Shown here one piece after another: positions 27,119-38,375 of a stretch of DNA of 64,000 bases. Below the pieces are notes generated by a model. The model did not search any database and was not told the DNA's origin. It saw nothing but the letters and a program-made list of their open reading frames with translations. Source of the DNA: Streptomyces drozdowiczii (GTDB lineage: Bacteria > Actinomycetota > Actinomycetes > Streptomycetales > Streptomycetaceae); NCBI RefSeq assembly GCF_026167665.1, contig NZ_CP098740.1, positions 5,146,001 through 5,210,000 on the forward strand, in the 5' to 3' direction. Made by a program: the position numbers and the translations under genes. Numbering within the stretch: position 1 is the stretch's first letter; each line of letters opens with the position of its first letter.

Positions 27119-27876
27119 ATGGCCACGATGTCGCTGCCCGATTCGTGCACCGAGCCGGACGGCTCGGCCGTCATCCGCGTGCTCAGCTACAACATCCGCT
27201 CGATGCGCGACGACCGCGGCGCCCTCGCCCGGGTCATCCGCGCCTGCGCCCCCGATCTGGTCCTCGTCCAGGAGGCGCCGCGCTTCTTCCGCTGGCGCAA
27301 GTACGCCGCCCGGCTCGCCGCCGCCACCGACCTGGTGATCCTGGGCGGGGCGCCACCGCCGCCGGGCCGCTGCTGCTGTGCTCGCTGCGCGCCACCGTCG
27401 AGCGCACCGAGGACATCCTGCTGCCGCGCACCCCGGGGCTGCACCGCCGGGGCTTCGCCACCGCCGTCGTCCGGTTCGCGGGCGCCCGGGTCGGCGTGGT
27501 CAGCTGCCACCTCAGCCTCCAGCGGCAGGAGCGGCTGGCCCAGGCCGAGCGGCTGACGGAGACCGTGGACGCGCTGGGCGTGCGGCACGCCGTCGTCGCC
27601 GGCGACCTCAACGACGTACCGAGCGGGCGGGCCTTCCGGCGGCTGGCCGGGCGCTACCAGGACTGCTGGGAGGTGAAGCCGCAGGGCGGCGAGTACACCT
27701 TCCCGGCGCACGAACCGCGCCGCCGGATCGACGCCGTCTTCGCCACCGGCGGCATCGAGGTCCTCGGCTGCGGGGTCCCGGACGGACTGCCCGGGGTGCG
27801 CGAGGCCGACCTGCGGGCGGCGACCGACCACCGCCCGGTACTGGCCGCACTCCGGGTGCCCGCAGACACCCCCTAG
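27119..27876 (+). pseudogene. Endonuclease/exonuclease/phosphatase family protein, frame broken by one base
   Basis: Motifs of a DNase I-like phosphoesterase are split over two frames. VLSYNIRSMRDDRGALARVI and VLVQEAP (frame from 27119) hold the metal-binding Asn and Glu. After the run at 27347-27350 the second frame has VVSCHLSLQ, AGDLNDVPSG and TDHRPVLAAL with the catalytic His/Asp residues. One added G rejoins them (VILGGGATAAGPLLLC) into about 252 residues. The second half lacks its own start. The stop overlaps the stop of the convergent gene in a shared CTAG. A sequencing error is the likeliest cause. Confidence 0.85.
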
Positions 27877-28529
27877 ACCACCGCGCCCCGCCCCGGGTCG
27901 TCGTCGCCGTCCTCGTCGGAGTCCATCCGGGCCACCAGCGTCACGAAACCGCCCAGGAAGCCGCCGACGCAGACCGTCGTCAGCCACCAGGTCATCTCCC
28001 AGGACAGCAGCACCGCGAGCAGCATCAGCACCGGCCCGCCGACCACCGCGAGCCAGGCGAACTTCGCCGTGACGTCGGCCTCCGGCAGCGGCGGCGGCTC
28101 CGGCGGCACGAAGTGCCCCTCGTCGTCGTCCCCGCCGCCCGGGGCGGCCGCGTCCGGGTCGGCCGGCTCGTAGTCGCGCGGGCCCACGCCCGGAGCGAAG
28201 ACCACGGAGCCGCCCAGCGGCCGGTCCTCCTCCGGCTTCGGCTTGGGCGGCCGCTTGCCGAGCCCCTTGTCCGCGGCCGGGGCGGTCAGCGGACCGTCGT
28301 CCGGCAGCGCCAGATCCTCGATCGACCGGAAGGGCCGCGCGCCCGGCGGGTCCGGCGGCTCCTCCCCGTAACCCTCCACGATGGCCCGCCAGACGGCCTC
28401 CTCGTCCAGCGCTCCGTCACCCGCACCGGCCACCGGGGCGCCGGCCTCGTCGGCGACGGCCGCCCCCTCCACGGGGAGCGGCTCGCGCTCCTCCTCGCTG
28501 CCCGCGCGCTCCGCGTCGTGCTCAGCCAT
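27873..28529 (-). CDS. Acidic protein with two C-terminal membrane helices
   Basis: A 218-residue protein with a disordered, acidic, proline-rich N-terminal region (about 1-155) and two helices at the end (about 157-180 and 184-204), followed by an acidic tail. As written it is fused in frame to the preceding hydrolase. However, AGGAGGGGG lies about 9 bases before ATG 28529, so it starts independently. No family with known function is recognised. It probably forms an operon with the alpha/beta hydrolase. Confidence 0.75.
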   Translation of the reverse strand: MAEHDAERAGSEEEREPLPVEGAAVADEAGAPVAGAGDGALDEEAVWRAIVEGYGEEPPDPPGARPFRSIEDLALPDDGPLTAPAADKGLGKRPPKPKPEEDRPLGGSVVFAPGVGPRDYEPADPDAAAPGGGDDDEGHFVPPEPPPLPEADVTAKFAWLAVVGGPVLMLLAVLLSWEMTWWLTTVCVGGFLGGFVTLVARMDSDEDGDDDPGRGAVV

Positions 28530-29303
28530 CGGACGTACCCCCTCCTGATTCTTCTCGCTCGGAGCGAGGCGGCCGATGAACGCATGACTCTCGTCGAAGA
28601 TCCGCTTCGCATCATGGTCCAACGTCGCGACGTGATAGCTCTGTTCCAGCAGGACCTCCCGGACATCCGTCGAGGAGACCCGGCTCAGGATGCGGGCCGT
28701 GTCGGCGGGCGGCACGACGTGGTCCTGCGGGCTGTGCAGCAGCAGGAGCGGCTGGGTGACCTGGGGGAGGTCGCCGTCGACCAGCCGGAAGAACCGGCGC
28801 ACCGAATGCGCCGCGTGCAGCGGCACCCGTTCGTACCCCACCTCCGCGACACCCTCCAGGGCGATGTCGCTGACCAGGCCCTTCGTCGTCGGCACCAGAT
28901 GGCGGACCACCGGCAGCGCGTGCGCCGCGAGGCCGTGCACCTTGTTGGCCGGATTGACGAGCACCAGACCGCTCACCGCGTCCCCGTGCTTCGCGGCCAG
29001 CCGCAGCGCCAGCGCACCGCCCATCGAGAGCCCGAAGACGAACACCCGCTCGCAGCGCTCCAGCAGCCCGCGGAGCTCCCGGTCCACCTCCGCGTACCAG
29101 TCCTGCCAGCCGGTCACCTGCATGTCCTGCCAGCGCGTGCCGTGCCCGGGGAGCAGCGGCAGCGACACCGTCAGGCCGCGCTCGGCCAGATACTCGGCCC
29201 AGGGGCGCAGCGACTGCGGGGAACCGGTGAATCCGTGACAGAGGAGGACGCCGACCGCTCCGCCCTCGTGGCGGAACGGCTCGGCTCCGGGAAGGACCGG
29301 CAC
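28522..29303 (-). CDS. Alpha/beta hydrolase (esterase or monoacylglycerol lipase type)
   Basis: A hydrolase of about 260 residues with CHGFTGSP (oxyanion region), the nucleophile elbow GLSMGG, the acid in HSPQDHVVPP and the catalytic His in SYHVATLDHD. This is the order of bacterial esterases such as Est30 and monoacylglycerol lipases. The start at GTG 29303 is favoured by CAGGAG seven bases upstream; an in-frame GTG at 29336 is possible. As written, the frame reads into the next gene. Adding one base in the run at 28538-28542 gives a natural end EGGTSDG and a stop at 28522-28524 that overlaps the next start. Confidence 0.82.
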
Positions 29304-29523
29304 CGGGGTCTCCTGTTCATGAGGCTCGCGGGGCACGAGCGGGGAGCGGAAGGGGTTCGGAAAGATGTACGGGACGCGCGAGGATTACTTCACCGTACGC
29401 GACCGGGCCGACACCGACCAGGGCCGTCGCGGCCCGGGCCTCGGACACCCGTCCGCGCCAGGCGGGAGGAAGGGGGACACGGCGGGTTAAGGTCTGTCGG
29501 ACAGCACACAGGAGGCATCCGAG

Positions 29524-30258
29524 TTGATCTACGGCGCTATGAAGTTCTCCATCGGCGGGTCGCTGAAGCTCGCCTTCAGGCCGTGGGTGGAGGGCCTGGA
29601 GAACATCCCCGCGCGCGGGCCCGCGATCCTCGCCAGCAACCACCTGTCGTTCTCCGACTCCTTCTTCCTGCCGGCCGTCCTGGACCGGAAGGTGACCTTC
29701 ATCGCGAAGGCCGAGTACTTCACGGCCCCCGGTGTGAAGGGCAAGCTCACCGCCGCGTTCTTCAAGGGCGTCGGCCAGCTCCCCGTCGACCGCTCCGGCG
29801 CGCGCGGCGCCGGTGAGGCGGCGATCCGGGCGGGCATCCAGGTCATCGAGAGCGGCGGCCTCTTCGGCATCTACCCCGAGGGCACCCGGTCGCCCGACGG
29901 GCGGCTCTACCGGGGCAAGCCCGGCGGCCTGGCCCGCGTCGCGCTGGCCACCGGGGCGCCGGTCATCCCCGTCGCCATGATCGACACGGAGAAGATCCAG
30001 CCGCCCGGCCAGGTGATCCCCAAGCTGATGCGGCCCGGCATCCGCATCGGCAAGCCGCTCGACTTCAGCCGCTACCACGGCATGGACGGCGACCGCTTCA
30101 TCCTGCGCTCGGTCACCGACGAGGTGATGTACGAGATCATGAAGCTCTCGGGCCAGGAGTACGTCGACATCTACGCGACCGCCGCCAAGCGGCAGCTCGC
30201 CGACGAGGCCAAGCGCCGGTCCGAGGCCGCGAAGAAGACGGACGGCGACAGCGCCTGA
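29524..30258 (+). CDS. 1-acyl-sn-glycerol-3-phosphate acyltransferase family protein
   Basis: A 244-residue PlsC-type acyltransferase with NHLSFSDS (NHx4D catalytic motif, about 39-45), the glycerol-phosphate site YPEGTRSPDG (about 119) and PVIPVAMI. It acylates lysophosphatidate or a related lipid at the inner membrane face. The start is TTG at 29524: AGGAGG lies exactly 8 bases before it, while the ATG five codons later has no site. It is divergent from the hydrolase gene and 37 bases upstream of the sensor kinase. Confidence 0.93.
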   Translation: MIYGAMKFSIGGSLKLAFRPWVEGLENIPARGPAILASNHLSFSDSFFLPAVLDRKVTFIAKAEYFTAPGVKGKLTAAFFKGVGQLPVDRSGARGAGEAAIRAGIQVIESGGLFGIYPEGTRSPDGRLYRGKPGGLARVALATGAPVIPVAMIDTEKIQPPGQVIPKLMRPGIRIGKPLDFSRYHGMDGDRFILRSVTDEVMYEIMKLSGQEYVDIYATAAKRQLADEAKRRSEAAKKTDGDSA

Positions 30259-30295
30259 CGGCGCGGCGGTCCGCCGGGGGACGGGGGAGAACAGC

Positions 30296-31521
30296 ATGGT
30301 CAAACGCGTACGCGTGGTCCGGATGTCCGTGGAGCAGCCGCTGTGGCGCGCCCTGACGGCGTACCGCGTGCTGACGATGGCCTATGCGGTCCTGCTCGCC
30401 GCCTTCGCCCGGCACGACTACGAGCGGCCCTGGATAGCGATCACCTTCCTGTCGCTGATGGCGGTCTGGACGCTCGCCACCCTGCCGAAGGTGGGCAGCG
30501 CCGCCGCCTGCACCAGGCGCTTCCTGGGCGCGGACCTGGCCCTCGCCCTCATCGGGATCCTGGTCACCCCGCTCGCCGACCTCCAGGCGCAGCACGTCGA
30601 CGGGCCGACCCTGCCGTCCATCTGGACCGCCGGTTCCGTGCTGGCCTTCGCGATCAAGGGCGGCTGGCGCTGGGCGGGCTTCGCCTCCAGCCTGGTCGCC
30701 GTCGCCAACCTCATCGAGCGCGGCGAGCCCAGCCGCGACACCCTGCACAACGTGATGCTGGTCTGGGTCGCCTCCATCGCCATCGGTTACGTGGTGGAGG
30801 TCGCCCGGGCCAGTGAGCGCACCCTCGCCCGCGCCCTGGAGATCGAGGCCGCCACCCGCGAACGGGAACGCCTCGCCCGGGACATCCACGACGGCGTGCT
30901 CCAGGTCCTCGCGATGGTCCAGCGGCGCGGCGCCGCGATCGGCGGCGAGGCGGCGGAGCTCGGCCGGATGGCCGGGGAACAGGAGGTCGCCCTGCGCACC
31001 CTGGTCTCCAGCGGCCTGGTGCCGCCCACCCGGCTCTCCGAGGACGCCTCCGAGGGCGCCGTCGTCCGGACCGTCGAGACGGACGAGGACGAACCGGCCG
31101 ACGGCGGCGAGACCGACCTGCGGACGCTCCTCGCCCCGCACGCCGGATCCCGGACCAGCTTCGCGGAGCCGGGCGCCCCGGTGCTGCTGCCCTCCGCCGC
31201 CGCGGCGGAACTGGCGGCCGCGGTCGGCGCGGCGCTGGACAATGTCCGGGTGCACGCGGGCGAGGGCGCCCAGGCGTGGATCCTGCTGGAGGACTGGCCG
31301 GACGAGGTCGTCGTCACGGTCCGGGACGACGGGCCCGGCATCCCCGAGGGGCGGCTCGCGCAGGCCGAGGGGGAGGGGCGGCTCGGGGTCGCCCTGTCGA
31401 TCCGCGGCCGGCTGCGCGACCTGGGCGGTACGGCAGAGCTGATCTCGGTGCCCGGACAGGGCACCGAGGTGGAATTGAAGGTTCCCAAGGTTTCACGGGG
31501 AAGGCGGGATCGGTCCGATGA
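30296..31521 (+). CDS. macS: Sensor histidine kinase, MacS type
   Basis: A kinase of about 408 residues. The N-terminal region holds about five membrane helices (about 20-165). The HisKA_3 dimer/phosphoacceptor segment is ERERLARDIHDGVLQVLAMV (His near 200). An HATPase domain follows (N-box around LDNVRVH, G-box DDGPGIPEGR). Position and partner match MacRS (SCO2120/2121, as I recall, controlling morphology and actinorhodin). As written the frame has no stop until 33295. One added G at 31497-31500 gives an end SRGKAGSVR with TGA at 31519-31521, overlapping the regulator's ATG. Confidence 0.85.
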
Positions 31522-32210
31522 ACGCGACACACGAAGAGGGCACCGGGCAGCCGGCGATCAGAGTGATGGTGGTGGACGACCACCCGATGTGGCGGGACGC
31601 GGTGGCCCGCGACCTCACCGAGGCCGGGTTCGACGTGGTGGCCACCGCGGGCGACGGGCCCCAGGCCGTCCGCCGGGCCGGCGCCGTCACCCCGGACGTC
31701 CTGGTCCTCGACCTCAATCTGCCCGGCATGCCCGGGGTGCAGGTCTGCAAGGAACTCGTCGGCAGCCAGCCCGGGCTGCGGGTCCTCGTGCTCTCCGCCA
31801 GCGGCGAGCACGCCGACGTCCTGGAGGCCGTCAAGTCCGGTGCCACCGGCTACCTGATGAAGTCGGCGAGCACCCAGGAGCTGACCGAGGCCGTCCGCCG
31901 CACCGCCGCCGGAGACGCCGTCTTCACCCCGGGCCTGGCGGGCCTGGTCCTCGGCGAGTACCGCAGGCTGGCCTCGGAGCCCGCACCGGCCGCGTCCGAC
32001 GAGCCCAAGGCGCCGGAGCTGACCGACCGGGAGACCGAGGTGCTGCGGCTCGTGGCCAAGGGGCTCTCGTACAAGCAGATCGCGGAGCGGCTCGTCATCT
32101 CGCACCGGACCGTGCAGAACCACGTCCAGAACACCCTGGGCAAGCTCCAGCTGCACAACCGGGTCGAGCTGGTGCGCTACGCCATAGAGCGCGGACTCGA
32201 CGACGTCTAG
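31518..32210 (+). CDS. macR: NarL/LuxR-family response regulator, MacR type
   Basis: A 230-residue two-component regulator. The receiver (about 14-130) has VVDDHPMW with acidic residues, phosphoacceptor Asp in VLDLNLPGMPG, switch Ser in VLVLSASGEH, and Lys in GYLMKSAST. The C-terminal LuxR helix-turn-helix (about 165-225) contains LTDRETEVLRLVAKGLSYKQIA. It is coupled to macS by an ATGA overlap if the kinase frame is corrected. S. coelicolor MacR is the likely orthologue on the basis of synteny. Confidence 0.93.
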   Translation: MNATHEEGTGQPAIRVMVVDDHPMWRDAVARDLTEAGFDVVATAGDGPQAVRRAGAVTPDVLVLDLNLPGMPGVQVCKELVGSQPGLRVLVLSASGEHADVLEAVKSGATGYLMKSASTQELTEAVRRTAAGDAVFTPGLAGLVLGEYRRLASEPAPAASDEPKAPELTDRETEVLRLVAKGLSYKQIAERLVISHRTVQNHVQNTLGKLQLHNRVELVRYAIERGLDDV

Positions 32211-32290
32211 GGCCTGTCCGGCGCGGCGGGGCCGGTCGCCGTATATTCGCGGGGACCGGCCGCGCCCAGCACGCAGACAGGGGAGACGTC

Positions 32291-33295
<1,005 letters not shown>

Positions 33296-33318
33296 GACCC
33301 CGGGGCCCGGGCAGCCCC

Positions 33319-35186
33319 TCAGCCGCGCACCGGCAGCCCCGCCAGCAGCTCGGAGACGATCGCCGCCCCGCGCAGCGTCAGCACCGACTCCGGGTGGAAC
33401 TGCACCGAGGCGAACCCGGCCCCGCGCAGCGCGTGCAGCTCCCCGGACACCTCGTCCCGGCTCGCCTCGATGCCGTGCGCCGCGAGCTCCGCCGCCCCGG
33501 AGTCGTCGCAGCGCGCGGTGTAGCTGTTGTAGAAGCCGACCGTCTCGGGCCGCCCGAACAGATCGATACGGGTCTGCGCCCCCTGGTACGGCACCGCTTT
33601 GCGGACGATCTCCAGGCCCAGTTCGGCCGCGATCAGCTCATGGCCGAGGCACACCCCGAGCAGCCCGTGCCGGTGGTCCCGGACCAGCTCGGCGGCCATC
33701 GCGCGGAGGAACCGCATCTTCGGGTCGGCCGCGTCCGCCGGATTCCCCGGGCCGGGCCCGAGCACCACGGGCCCCTCGTGCGCCCGCACCGCCTCGCGCA
33801 GCCCCGGCTCGTCGTAGCGGCGCACGGTGACGTCGAGCCCCGAGGCGCGCAGCAGGTGCCCGAGCATCGCGGTGAACGTGTCCTCGCCGTCCACCACCAG
33901 GGCGTGGCCGGTGCGGTCGGCGGCGCGCTCCTGCATCCGCAGCCAGAACGGGGCGAGCCCGTCCCGCCGGGCGTCCAGGGCCGCCCGCACCCGGGGGTCG
34001 GCGGCCAGCCGGGGCCGCTCCCGCTCCGCCTCGGGGCGGGCCGGGCGGACGCCGAGGGCGGCGAGGACGCCGGCCGCCTTGGCGTGGGTCTCGGCGACCT
34101 CGCTCTCCGGGTCCGAGTGGCGGACCAGGGTGGCCCCGACCGGCACCCGCAGCGTGCCGTCCGCGTCGATGTCGGCGGTCCGGATCAGGATCGGCGAGTC
34201 CAGGGTCTGGCCGCCGTCGCCCTCGCGGCGCAGCAGGGCCAGCGCGCCCGCGTAGTAGCCGCGCCCGCCGTCCTCGTACCGCTCGATGACCCGGCAGGCG
34301 TTCTGCACGGGGGAGCCGGTGACGGTCGCCGCGAACATGGTCTCCCTCAGCACCTCCCGTACGTCCAGCGAGGAGCGTCCGCGCAACTCGTACTCGGTGT
34401 GCGCGAGATGGGCCATCTCCTTGAGGCGCGGGCCGATCACCACACCGCCCATGTCGCCGACCGTGCACATCATCTTCAGCTCCTCGTCGACCACCATGGA
34501 GAGCTCCTCGGTCTCCTTGCGGTCGCCGAGGAAGGCGAGCAGGCTCTCGGGGTCGGCCCCTCGGCGGGGTAGCGGTAGGTGCCGCTGATGGGGTTCATCA
34601 CGACGGTCCCGCCGGACATCCGCACATGCACCTCGGGGCTGGCGCCGACGAGTACACGGTCGCCGGTGTGCACGACGAACGTCCAGTACGCGCCCCGCTC
34701 GCCCGCCAGCAGCCGCCGGAACAGGGCCAGCGCGTCCGCCCGGCCGAAGCCGTCGATCCGGCCCCGGAACGTCCGCCGGATCACGAAGTTGGCGCCCTCG
34801 CCCCGGCCGATCTCGTCCTCGATCACCCGCCGCACGGTGTCGGCGTACTCCTCGTCGCTGACGTCGAACTCCCCGTCGTCCACGCGGACTTCGTGGCGGG
34901 GGAGCGCTTCCAGCGCCTCGGTCAGGGACAGCGTGTACGCCTCGTCCGCGACCAGGACGGACAGCGGAGTGCCGTCGTCGCGTACGTCGAAGCCGCGTTC
35001 CGCGATCTGCCGGAACGGCACCAGCGCCAGCGACGGCAGCTCGCCCACGGGGATGCCGGCGAGGCGGTCCGCCTCGTGCACCCGGCCGATCAGCACCTCG
35101 ACGGTGTCGTGGTCGTGGCCGGGGGTGCGGCGGCGCAGCAGGGCGAACGGCGGGCAGTCGTCGCGCAGGAGTCGGTCGAAGCTCAT
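33319..35186 (-). pseudogene. trpE: Fused anthranilate synthase TrpE-TrpG, frame broken by one base
   Basis: This is a large fused anthranilate synthase. The chorismate-binding part (MSFDRLLRDDCPPFALL... SGTYRYPAEG, then ESLLAFLGDRKETEELSMVVDEELKMM... FAATVTGSPV) is joined to a class I glutamine amidotransferase with nucleophile motif GVCLGHE and FHPES near the end. Adding one base in the run at 34557-34560 joins the frames at PAEGADPESLL and restores about 622 residues. It makes anthranilate from chorismate and glutamine. A leader peptide with three Trp codons and an attenuator lie directly upstream. The enzyme should be essential for Trp prototrophy, so the break is likely a sequencing error. 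Confidence 0.9.
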
Positions 35187-35236
35187 GGGTCGGTTCCTTC
35201 CAGGGAATCAGCTGGGAGGAACGGCCCGTGGACACG

Positions 35237-35262
35237 GAAAAGGCCGCCCCTCGGGCGGCCTC
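35237..35262 (-). terminator. Trp attenuator terminator
   Basis: On the minus strand AGGCCGCCC pairs with GGGCGGCCT around a 3-base loop, followed by TTTTC. It lies between trpL and trpE, where a transcription attenuator is expected. Confidence 0.8.
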
Positions 35263-35283
35263 TGCGTCAGTGTGTACGCGCGA

Positions 35284-35340
35284 TCAGCGGGCCGCCGGAT
35301 GAGCGGTCCACCACCAGTTACGGGTCGAGTGCGCGAACAT
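35284..35340 (-). CDS. trpL: Trp operon leader peptide
   Basis: An 18-residue peptide, MFAHSTRNWWWTAHPAAR, with three consecutive Trp codons. When charged tRNA-Trp is scarce the ribosome stalls on them and the attenuator hairpin at 35237-35262 does not form, allowing trpE expression. TAGGGT (35348-35353 on the minus strand) ends 7 bases before the ATG and there is no ribosome site, so the leader mRNA is probably itself leaderless. Similar leaders are known for Streptomyces trpE genes. Confidence 0.9.
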   Translation of the reverse strand: MFAHSTRNWWWTAHPAAR

Positions 35341-35370
35341 GCCCCGTACCCTAACCCACGCCTGACGGCG

Positions 35371-35412
35371 GCGGGGCCCTTTCCCACCCGGCCGGATGGG
35401 AAAGGGCCCCGC
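35371..35412 (-). terminator. Terminator after the amidase gene
   Basis: A perfect 16-bp stem (GCGGGGCCCTTTCCCA and complement) with a 10-base loop, 21 bases beyond the end of the amidase gene. It is symmetrical and also lies just upstream of the trpL promoter region. Confidence 0.8.
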
Positions 35413-35433
35413 GCGCACGAGACGTCCTGTCGG

Positions 35434-38234
35434 CTAGAACAGGGTGTCGTAGATCTGCCAGCCGTCCCCGACCTGCGACTTCGTCGCGAACGGGGCCGTC
35501 ACCTTGCCGGTGGAGTGGTAGAACCAGAAATCTCCGGCCGAGTCCACGCCGACCAGGTCGCCCCGGCCGTCACGGTCCAGGTCGCTCGGGCCGAGCAGCA
35601 GCTTGTACTTGCCCCAGCCGGTACCGATCTTGACCCGCTTGTCGTACGGGGCGGAGGCCGAGCCGGTGCCCGTGTAGATCCACAGGGTCCCGGACTTGTC
35701 CCGGGCCACGAAGTCGGCCTTGCCGTCGCCGTTGAGGTCGCCGGTGGAGACGATCTGGTCGTAGATCTGCCAGCCGTACCCGATCTTCACCTTGGGGGCG
35801 AAGGGCTTCTCCGGGGTGCCGGTGCCCTTGTAGAAGTAGATGTCCCCGGCGGCGTTGCGGGCGATCATGTCGGCCTTGCCGTCCGCGTCCAGGTCGCGCA
35901 TGCCGTTGAGGCTGCTGTACTGGTTCCAGCCGCTGCCGACCTTGAGCCGGGCCATGTACGGCTTGTCCGGGTTGCCGCTGCCCCGGTAGTACCAGAGGAC
36001 GCCGTCCTTGTCCCGGGCCACGAAGTCGCCCGTACCGTCCGCGCGCAGCGCGGTCATGGCGGTCATCACGGTGTAGCCGCCCCAGCCGTAGCCCGCCTGG
36101 TAGCGGCGGTAGTACGGGGAGGAGGCGCTACCGGTGCCCTGGTACTGCCAGATCCGGCCGGCGCTGTCGCGGCCGATCATGTTGTAGCGGTCGGTGGCGG
36201 AGACCGGCGCGACGCTCGTGGAGGTCTGGACGTCGCTCGCCTTCACCCACGCCTGGCGGTGGTTGTAGTTGATCGGCAGATAGGACGTGGAACCGATGAC
36301 GTCCGTCTGGGCCGAGCCGAACCAGTCGTCGCCCTTCGCCTCGGCACCGGCCAGCGTGTACCCCTGGCCCGAAGGCAGCGTGTACTTGGTCAGGTAGTCC
36401 GGGTTGTCCGTCGGCGCCTCCAGGCCCGCGGCCTCATAGGCGGCGGTCTCCGGGTAGGCCCGCCCGTAGATCCGGACGGTCACCCCGGCCTTGGCCTTCA
36501 CCACGCGCGGGGCCGCGGCGAGCGGCACGGTGTACTGGCCGCCCGGGTTGTAGAACCACGCCTTCTTGCCGCCGTACCAGATCGCCGTCCAGTCGGCCTT
36601 GGCCTCGGCGACGACATAGGTGTCGCCGGCGCGGACCTTGTTCGACCAGTTGGAGCCCTCGCTCCACAGCGCCGAGAAGTACGGATCGCTGAGCGTGGTC
36701 GCGCTGGTGGACGCCGAGGTGTACAGGTAGCCGAAGTTCGCCGGCTGCGTGGTGACCGCCTTGGAGCCGGAGGTCAGCTTCGGCTGGTTGGCCGTGGTGA
36801 ACGGCGGCACCACGCGCACCAGCTGCCCCGCCTTGACCGGGCCGCCGGCGCCGCTCGCGCCCGTCGGGGCGCCCATCAGGCCCATGAAGTGGTTCCAGTC
36901 CCAGAACGGGCCCGGGTCCCAGTGGGCCCCGCGAACTTGTCGTTCAGAGCGACGGGCACCGCGTCGTGGCCGATGATGTGCTCACGGTCGATCGGGACGC
37001 CGTACTTGTCCGCCAGGAACTTCACCAGGGCCGAGGAGGACTCGTACTGCGGCTCCGTGTACCACTTGCCCTCCTTGATCGCGTAGCCCTCGTGCTCCAC
37101 GCCGATCGAGTGCATGTTCAGGGTCCAGTTGCCCGCGTGCCACGCCAGGTCCTTGTTCTCGACCATCTGCGTGACCAGGCCGTCCGACGCGCGGATCAGG
37201 TAGTTAGCGCTGGCGGCCGCACTCGGGCTGGTGAGCGTGGCGAGCGAGCTCGCGTAGTCGCCCTCGGTGTCGTGGATCACGATCTGCCGGATGTCGACGC
37301 CCTTGTCGGGGCGCACGGCGGGCGTGTAGGCGCGCTGGCCCGTGCTCGACGTCTTGGCCTGCACGAAGTTGCAGTTCAGACCGGACGGGCACTCCGGGGT
37401 GGGGGTCGCGGCCGTGCTCGCGAAGGACGCGGCCAGCGGCACCTTCGCCGGCTTGACCGGCTGGACCGACGGGTCGGCGGGCAGCGAGACCTGCTGGCCG
37501 TCCTGGGTGACCGCGCTCTCGCCCGTACGGATCGAGTCGAAGACGCGCTTCGCGAAGAGGTCGGCCCCCTTCTTGTCCGGCGACTGGCTGAACCGCGCCA
37601 CCGCCGGATACCACTGCGCGGCGTCGTCCGACAGGGAGCCCTTGGCGTCGCGCTGGTACTCGGCGAGGAGGGCCGCGCCCGCGCGGATGCTGTCCTCGGT
37701 GTCGTCGCGTACCGAAGCCGTGTCCGTGTCGATCAGCCCGGCGGCCTCGTCCAGCGTGTGCAGCCGGGGGTCGGTGGTGTCGACCGTCTTCTTCGGCAGG
37801 TCGCGCAGCGCCTTCGCGGCGTCGAAGGTCTTCTCGATCTCCGGCCGGCCGGACATGTTCATGTGCGCCAGACGCTCCGCGTCCGTCGGCTGCTCCACGT
37901 CCCCGGCCGCCACGCTGGTGAGCCCCATGACGTTGTACGCACCCGTCGTGCTCGGCTCCCCGTCGTGGCTCTCCCACCGCGTCTGCCGGTACGAGACCGC
38001 CATCAGCACGCTCTGCGGTACGTCGAACTCACGGGCCGCGTCCTCGAACTGGGCCTGGAGCACGGCGGACGGCGAGGCGGCCTTGGCGGTCCCCGGGTCC
38101 GGGTCCTGCGCGGCCATGGCCAGGGTGCCGATCGTCGCGGTCGCGACCACGGCGGCACCCGCCCCGATCAGCAGCCGTCTCTTCTTGAGGTCCTTACGGT
38201 GATTCCGCTTCAAGTCCCCACCCTCGATGTCCAC
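35434..38234 (-). pseudogene. Secreted N-acetylmuramoyl-L-alanine amidase with VCBS/FG-GAP repeats, frame broken by one base
   Basis: This is a large secreted hydrolase. A basic, hydrophobic export signal (KKRRLLIGAGAAVVATATIG) is followed by a helical region and an amidase_2 domain with zinc-type motifs IVIHDTEG, IGVEHEGYA and HIIGHDAVP. A bacterial beta-propeller of about five FG-GAP/VCBS repeats (DLNGDGKADFVARD-like) ends the protein. The frames split at 36924-36930. One added base gives FAGPHWDPGPFWDWNHFMG and joins both parts into about 933 residues. GTG 38234 is given as the start; TTG 38213, directly behind GGGTGGGG, is equally plausible. Likely a sequencing error. Confidence 0.88.
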
Positions 38235-38375
38235 TTGTCCAACGTTGTGCAACGCTGAAAGTCGCGAGGTTAGCAGGCCGCTCGGACACCCCCGGCACCG
38301 GCCGTGGCGAGACGTCCGTCTCAGTGACTGGGCAACCGGGAAATGGAGCGGTCGCGACCCCGTAATGTGGACGCC

